A DNA stretch of 64,000 nucleotides from Lactifluus volemus (taxonomy: Eukaryota; Basidiomycota; Agaricomycetes; Russulales; Russulaceae), in NCBI GenBank assembly GCA_022376515.1, contig WTXI01000001.1:1612001-1676000 (forward strand). The letters are read 5' to 3'. Shown in pieces: positions 57,981 to 64,000 of the stretch (within the stretch, counting starts at the first letter, position 1; every line of letters starts with the position of its first letter). The notes below the pieces were generated by a model that saw only the letters and a list, made by a program, of their open reading frames with translations, was not told the origin of the DNA and searched no databases. The position numbers and the translations under genes were made by a program.

Positions 57981-60900
57981 ATGTCTCTTAAAGCTTTAGT
58001 TTACGCCTATGTGATTGGCGGCATAACGTTCATTCCTTTGCTCATCATTTCCCTGATCGCATTCACCGTCTACACCTCCATCCCCGTCAAAGATTCAGAC
58101 GCGACAAAGTCTGTAGGAGAAAAGCCAGAGCTGTCAGGTACCGACCTCGCAGAGGCAGACGAGTCCACTACCACTACTACAGCGGACCTGTCCTTCGATT
58201 TGAATGACCTCCCAAAGCCACGTCGGGGCTGGCTCACCATGCGGCGCACGTTCGAGGAAGTTGCCTTTGATGGCTCATACGTCACCCTCATGAAGTCCTT
58301 TTTGGATTCGCGTTCCAAGGACCCCAAACGCTCTCGCCCGCGGGACATGTGGTATGTGGTACTCAAAGGGAAGGTACTCTACTTGTACGAAGACGAGGGA
58401 ATGACCGAATGCGAGGCCGCCATCGAGCTTGGCAGCCACGAGGTCGTGATCTACCCTGAAGGCCTTCCTGATGGCGAGCTCTTCACCAAGCGCAATGCCA
58501 TCTGCCTTAGGCCAAAACCGGAAAAGGTCATGCCGAGCGTCACTCGCAAGATGCAACTCTCCTCACAGAATGTTGATGAGAAGGCAGAGGAGCTCGGCGA
58601 CTCTAACCAAAAGAAAAAGCAGGAAAAGGAGCGGCTCCTCGAACTCGAAAGGGAGCGTGACTCTGCACGCGAGGAGGCGTCTGACCCGTCCACGCCATGG
58701 TTCATCTTCGTACGATCCAGCGTCGAGATGGAGGATTGGTACCTGTCACTGATCCACGCATCGGATCACCCTGCAAACTCATCCACACTTTCTCCTCTCC
58801 ATTCCGTTTATTCTCCTGCGGACATGAACCACATTGTGGCTACCCTTGACGAGCAACCGGATGTCATCCCAATGCGCTGGCTAAATGCCCTCCTAGGTCG
58901 CATTTTCCTCAGTTATTACAACACAGAAGCACTCGAGTCGTTCATCATCGAGCGCCTCATGAAGAAGTTGGCCAAGGTGAAGCGACCCAACTTCTTTTCC
59001 GAAGTTGTCATCACCCAGGTAGACTTGGGAAACAGGCCAATCATGTTCAGCAAACCCATGCTGAAGGAGCTCACAAAGGAGGGTGATGCCGCACTCGAGC
59101 TGCATGCACAGTACAAGGGGGAGATACGGATTACAACCAAGGCAGTCGCAACGATATCCCTTGGCTTCAAACCATACACAGTCAAACTCATACTGGCAGT
59201 AGTCTTGCGGGAGCTAGAAGGCAACTTGGTAGTTCGAGTTAAACGTCCACCCAGCAACCGTATTTGGTACGCTTTCACGCATATGCCCAAGATGGTCTTG
59301 GACGTAGAACCCGTCGTGAGCGACCGCCAAATCACATGGGGAATGATTTTGCATACCATCGAGTCGAGGCTGAGGGAGATTGTACGTACTTGGTTACCTT
59401 CTCGTGACGTCACGATACCAATTCGTCCTTCCAAAGATTCTCGAGTCCATTGTTCTTCCGAACATGGATGATATCGCGTTCTTCGATAGTTCATCCTATT
59501 CTCATCGTGGGGGCATCTGGCCTGATGCCGTCCGCCCGAGAAACCGAATGTCTCGAATGTGTCGTCTGACGATGTGTCCACTGCATCTGCCCCTCCTGAT
59601 GTGGACATCTCGTCTTCATCGGGCGACCTTGACCCCCACTCCCAAGTTAAGCGCTCCAGCTCTGACGGGGAGGTCGGCATAGATACAGACCCTCAGAACA
59701 CATCACCTCAACTATCTCATCGTCACACCACGATACTACCAGCCAGTAGAGGTTCATCCCCGACTCCCCAGCCTTCACCTCATCAGTCGTTTAACTATGA
59801 CCCAGGAGCCGAAGGCCCCGATTCACCGAAAGAGGCTGCGTTGCTCGAAGACCAGCCCCCCGTCCTTCGACACAAGGCCTCTAGCAGCAGTGAGAAAAGC
59901 AAGAAAACGCGGTTTCTCAGCATCCGACGGACGAGTCGCTCTCCTTCGCCAAGCCCCTCTTCGCACCCCCCGTCTCGGGAAATATCTCCGGCTCCATCTC
60001 TGGAAAATTTGAGGCCACCGAGTCTCGAACGGCCGAATGGTACGAGTACTCATACCGACATATCGCGAACAAACTCGCTTCTTTCAACGCTGAAGTCCCG
60101 TGCTGGAGATCGGCAGACTTTGAGCAACACCGCAAAGGAAACTATGCGCAAATGGACTAATTGGGGTGGCCTGAAAAAGGATCGTAATTCAAACGCTGCA
60201 TTGTCTGAAGATGTGCGGGATGGTCAAGCTTCCAAAGTTCATTCTGCATCGCAGAAGGTGAAATCCAGCTATGCGGAGATTCGGGCGGCCGTGGACGAGC
60301 GCCGAGATAAGGAACGTCGAAATTCTGATGTTTCCTCTTCTTCCATAAACACACCCGAGCGCGAACATAAAGGGCGGGCTGTCAGCGTGTCACCTATGCA
60401 AAGTCCGCAAGGGTCATCCTTCTCGACATCACAAGTTGCATCATCCCTTGCATTATCGTATGCTGGAGGTCCTGCAGACCCTTCGGTAGACGAGACATCT
60501 CTTCTAGAGCAGTTGTCTGCACGATCACCAGTGGTTGATGTAGACGGGACGCAACTGGGTTCTGAAGACATAGCTGGTGTAGGACTCACACCGGTGACGC
60601 TCGTATCTCCGCCAGTCTCTGTTTCGCCTCCAATCCAGTCTCAGCCTTCACAAGGAAAGACCATGACGATACCGAGCATCCATGCTCGCAATCGTGGCGA
60701 GGTCATGTCCATGGGCTATGTTCCGCCGTCGCCCCCTGCTCCGGAGGTCAAGACTGGCGTGTCTGTGTATCGTCTTTGGAAGCCTTCACCTGCTACTCAG
60801 ACTGAACGTGCGGATCGAGATGGAGAGCATACGAGCTCAAGTTCCCCTCCGGCTCTGAGCCCTGATAGCATGGAGACCTCACCAGAGTCCGTCCCGCAGG

Positions 60901-61106
60901 CGAACAGTCTTCGACCTCCACCCCCACCGTTACCTCCACGGACGTCTGCGTCTGCGCCCTTGAACCCGATAGCGTTGCGTGGTGAGGAGTGTCTTGAAGA
61001 GTCGGAGAGTACGCAGAATGTAGAGGGTGTCGAGACGTCGAGTTTCCCTGTTTCACCTGGCTCTAAACCCCCATTGCCGCCGCGCAAGATCCACGCTTCC
61101 GCTTAG
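57981..61106 (+). CDS. NVJ2: NVJ2/TEX2-type PH and SMP domain lipid-transfer protein
   Basis: Start at 57,981 ([15 protein letters not shown]), just after a leader intron; the upstream Met at 57,834 is outside. One N-terminal transmembrane helix ([20 protein letters not shown]), a PH domain ([18 protein letters not shown] to [12 protein letters not shown]), then an SMP/TULIP domain ([60 protein letters not shown], and after an intron [15 protein letters not shown]). Yeast Nvj2 sits at ER-vacuole and ER-Golgi contacts and moves ceramide. The long C-terminal part is Ser/Pro-rich and ends KPPLPPRK, an SH3-ligand-like motif. The frame breaks near 59,526-59,531: one extra C would join Trp-Pro-Asp-Ala to the tail frame. 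If the break is real, translation would end shortly afterwards. Confidence 0.87.
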
Positions 61107-62675
61107 CGGTTTCTTTTTTGTCATCCATCATCCACACACACTTATTTATGATTTTTCATGTACCAGATTAAGCACACTTTCCCTCGATATATTGGTCTTC
61201 GTTGCTAGAATAGAGCAACGTAATTACAGAGTCGAGATTAGCAAATTAACGTTGCCGCAACTCAGGCCGTCGTTCAGCTATCTTCCACCACTGGACGAAG
61301 TGGACGACCCGAAACCCTTAGAACAAGATGATGGCCCTGAGACATCAAACTGAGTTATAAGACTAATCGAGCGCGGCTCATCAATGATTTAATATTCCAC
61401 CATCAGAACTCCTTGGACAGATCCGGAGATGCGACATATTATGGGTGCTGCTGATAACTTTGATAACGCCCCGAACAGCCACGAGTTGCCTATGTTCATC
61501 GATGTTCTGGTCACAGCTCCGATGTGATACCCGTGTCTCTCCCGGTCCTGTCACGCGTGGTTGATGTTTGACCGAGACTAAACTGGCCGTGAATACATCT
61601 CGTCGCTCGCGGAGGCTCCCTGCCAGACAAGAGAGTTACGGTTCATGTGAGCAGTCGCCCAAGCCAGAAAAGAGAATTGGTGACAGACCCTTTGTTGACA
61701 GCTCTTACGCAAGTTCGGCAATACGAAAGCGACTATAGCAACCGAAAATCTGACCTTGTGATGGGTCGGTCGTCCCAGTGAGCCTTGGCCACGGTGACTT
61801 TGCATCGCGCTTACTGGGTGTGCCACTTGCTAACCTACTGAGTGGTAGTTCAGCGAGTCTCGAAGAGTCGGTATCATGTTAGACGGCTCTTGAACTTGGT
61901 TATCCAATTTGTCGCTGACATGAATTTACCCTCTTTCTCACCGATCGGCCATTCCTGATTGTTTCGTTCTGATGTGACAAAACCAACCGGCGGGTTGCTC
62001 TATTTCTGGTGCGCTTAGTATTACGCGCCAGGTCCACTCTTTCCCGTCATCGACGTTCTCGTCGGATTTTTTTTCCGCAGCAAGAGCAGCCCAAGGAGGA
62101 AGTGGGATACCTCAAGAGTCAAGCAAGGGTGCAGTGAAGCCGTTGATACCAAATTTATTTTCCTTACCAACCGCATCGCTGACCTCGACATACTCATGCA
62201 GAATTGTGAAGTGTTCTTTGCTATTGACGCTATCAGCACGAGCGAAGGTGCATAAAGGTGCCATAGGCTGCCAGATAGCAGGTTTCGTTCAGTAGATTGC
62301 GAGCGTCGATACTCTCCTCCAACGTCGGTGCTCGGTGCTGATATTCCGAAAGATCTCGACTCTGGGCGCTTTACAACCACTGCCACCCGCATGCCGCGGG
62401 ACTCAGCGCGATACAAGATGGAGTTGGCTGGAAGTTTAGTCAGGTCTCTCGACTGAAGAGCCCGTGTCTCTGAACTGCGTCAATATCGCTTGTCCTTTTC
62501 AGGTACCACTTTTCTAACCGGAGCCGTTCCCCTGTGATATGTAATGGTTGATGACTAAGTGATTTGGCCCTAATGTGACGGGATACCCATTTGAGGAAAG
62601 CGTATGACCAAAAGGTTAGTAACTATAAAGCCTTACTTTGACCACTTTTACTGCATCCGCGACCATCACGGTGCA
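61107..62675. other. Intergenic, 1.6 kb
   Basis: Holds the NVJ2 terminator and the DCTN6 promoter. One stretch (62,019-62,455) is open on both strands apart from a single stop; see findings. No RNA gene recognised. Confidence 0.4.
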
Positions 62676-63491
62676 TGCCTCCAATGTAAGCTCAAACATC
62701 GAATTTTTCCAATTTTGTCGGTTTGAAACATAATGATTTTTAGCCGAGATAAATTTACGATCCACTCCAGGGCCGTGGTATGTCAGGATGTTGAGCTCAA
62801 AGGGGACATCACAATCGGGTCATGTATGTTTGACCTTTTGAAAAATGGTTCAGCTGATCTCTTCCGTGGACAGGGACTATAGTACACCCAAAAGCGACCA
62901 TCTTTGCCATTGCGGGCCCTATCGTGATAGGGGCTAATTGCATCATTGAGGAGGCTGCCATCATCGTGAATAGGTGTGCCACATGACTTGGCAGCATCGC
63001 CTTCTCATCACCAGCGGCCGCCACTATCATATATAGGCGCAAGGAAGTCATGCGAATAGGTGATGACAATTTATTCGAGATCGGCTGCCGTACGTCCCCT
63101 ACCGCTACATCATGTCTCACCCAAACCCGAGCGGCTTCGACCTCATTTCCGTCTTTGTATGTATCTATGTACATATCCCGCGTTTATAGGTGTCGAATCC
63201 CCAAGCGTGGGCAACTTCAATACGGTCTCGACACGTGCGCGCGTGCATCACACAGTGCGGATATCTTCATACTGCGTTATCGGTGCAGGCTGCCTCGTGG
63301 TTCCCACGGATGACGAGCTGCTGGATGAGTACACTGTCATTTATGGGCCATCCGCGGAGCGACGCGTATGGAGCGGACGTGGAAAGGTGCAAGAAGCGGA
63401 TCTCCGACGGAAACATGCAGAGTATCTCCGAGAGACACTACCCAAGTTCAACCGTTTGCGGAGAGGAGAAGCACACGGGCATGGGGGTTGA
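62676..63491 (+). CDS. DCTN6: Dynactin subunit 6 (p27), left-handed beta-helix protein
   Basis: Five exons with four introns. Start MPPI joined to RDKFTIHSRAVVCQDVELKG, then DITIGS, after the second intron TIVHPKATIFAIAGPIVIGA and NCIIEEAAIIVN, then RIGDDNLFEIGC, and in the last exon VESPSVGNFNTVSTRARVHH, SSYCVIGAGC, EYTVIYGPSAERRVW and a helical tail ETLPKFNRLRRG. TIVHPKA and the hexapeptide-type turns (I-x-G, V-x-G) form the beta-helix; the EYTVIYG block is specific for dynactin p27. The subunit belongs to the pointed-end complex that tethers dynactin to membranes for dynein transport. No frame break; total about 165 residues, close to animal DCTN6. Confidence 0.9.
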
Positions 63492-63841
63492 GCTTTAGTT
63501 GCAAGTACAAGTGTTGTATCGTATCAGACCAATTGCTTGCTGTGGGGGATCAACTTCGGAGACTAGCACTAACAGTACTGGGGATGGCAACTTTCCCGGC
63601 AGCTCGGTACCCGAGGGACCGCAGATGTTTTTTTTTTTTTTACGATAATACCCTAAGGTGTCAAGTCAACGAGGGTGCCGCACTGCCCTCAACCGTAGTA
63701 ACGATCATCATTACAACTCAACTGACCGAGTCGAATCAATCAATCGAGGACTGGACTGGTTCACACAGGGACCAATTTACTGGTACTCGGCTCGTCATTT
63801 CGGTTTTCCCTCTCTTTTTACGCCCCCAAACTCACACGATG
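63492..63841. other. Intergenic, DCTN6 to the right-edge gene
   Basis: 350 nt with a T-run at about 63,629-63,640; promoter of the right-edge gene presumed here. Confidence 0.4.
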
Positions 63842-64000
63842 TCCACTCACCTTTGATTCACGACCTTGACGATACTCACTCGATTGCTTCAACTCACAAC
63901 GAATCTTTCTCTCAATCTTCTAGATCTATTCATACCCGTGCCCTTGCTAGTTCTGCAACTGTGGGCTCTGAAGATTCCATGACATCCCTCTATACAACAC
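63840..64000 (+). CDS. Start of an unidentified gene cut by the window edge
   Basis: ATG at about 63,840 gives only Met-Ser-Thr-His-Leu before a stop, but the next frame stays open to the window edge with a plausible Ser/Thr-rich N-terminus (IHDLDDTHSIASTHNESFSQ). One extra T in the T-run at 63,852-63,854 would join them. The leader GCCCCCAAACTCACACG looks like a fungal 5' UTR. Too short to name a family; a later start at 63,980 is an alternative. Confidence 0.35.

Noticed and set aside
58916..59680. 254-codon ORF on the minus strand
   Set aside because: It lies antisense to the SMP domain of NVJ2, whose homology is clear; the antisense frame has no domain.
59559..61106. NVJ2 tail as an independent gene from a GTG codon
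   Set aside because: GTG starts are not expected in fungal nuclear genes, and the preceding exon leads directly into it.

Overview
The window is gene-dense nuclear DNA of a filamentous fungus, almost certainly a basidiomycete of the Agaricomycetes. Genes sit a few hundred bases apart on both strands, are cut by many introns of about 45-110 nt with GT..AG ends, and encode proteins with long Ser/Pro-rich disordered parts. About 23 protein genes can be supported. No rRNA gene, functional tRNA gene, CRISPR array or prokaryotic-type operon is visible. The exact species cannot be read from the sequence.

Layout, left to right: 3' part of a UPS1/PRELI lipid-transfer gene (+); RIC1 (+); TIM8 (+); an LPLAT acyltransferase (-); an alpha/beta hydrolase with a very long disordered part (+); a single-pass membrane protein (-); an INO80-complex IES1-like gene (+); a MIT-domain protein (-); a CDC11-type septin (-); mitochondrial MutS homologue MSH1 (+); a Mei2-like RRM protein (-); RAB5 GTPase (+); a CDC25-type RasGEF with SH3 (-); IST1 (+); a SAM methyltransferase (+); SKI2 helicase (+); a protein with a homeodomain-like helix (+). 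From about 43.2 to 46.7 kb lies a gene-poor interval whose core (about 43,408-45,051) has almost no CG dinucleotides and holds an inverted repeat and a tRNA-like pol III promoter; I read it as methylated, decaying repeat DNA. Then follow a Ser/Arg-rich coiled-coil protein (+), a SIKE/FGFR1OP2-like coiled-coil protein (-), a small RRM-like protein (+), an acidic Ser/Pro-rich protein (+), a 3.5-kb stretch with no supported gene, the PH-SMP lipid-transfer protein NVJ2 (+), dynactin p27/DCTN6 (+), and the start of an unidentified gene cut by the right edge.

Many genes serve membrane traffic and organelle contact (RIC1, RAB5, IST1, a MIT protein, NVJ2, DCTN6, UPS1, TIM8), polarity and signalling (septin, RasGEF, SIKE-like) or nucleic-acid handling (MSH1, SKI2, IES1, Mei2-like). 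This looks like ordinary eukaryotic gene order, not a co-transcribed system.

An important warning for users: several conserved genes lose their reading frame by exactly one missing base, usually in or beside a short homopolymer, with no intron able to repair it. This points to a sequencing or assembly error pattern rather than gene death, and affects UPS1, RIC1, the hydrolase, MSH1, the methyltransferase and NVJ2. I found no convincing novel biological system; the best leads are the CG-free repeat island and a 6-nt microexon in RAB5.
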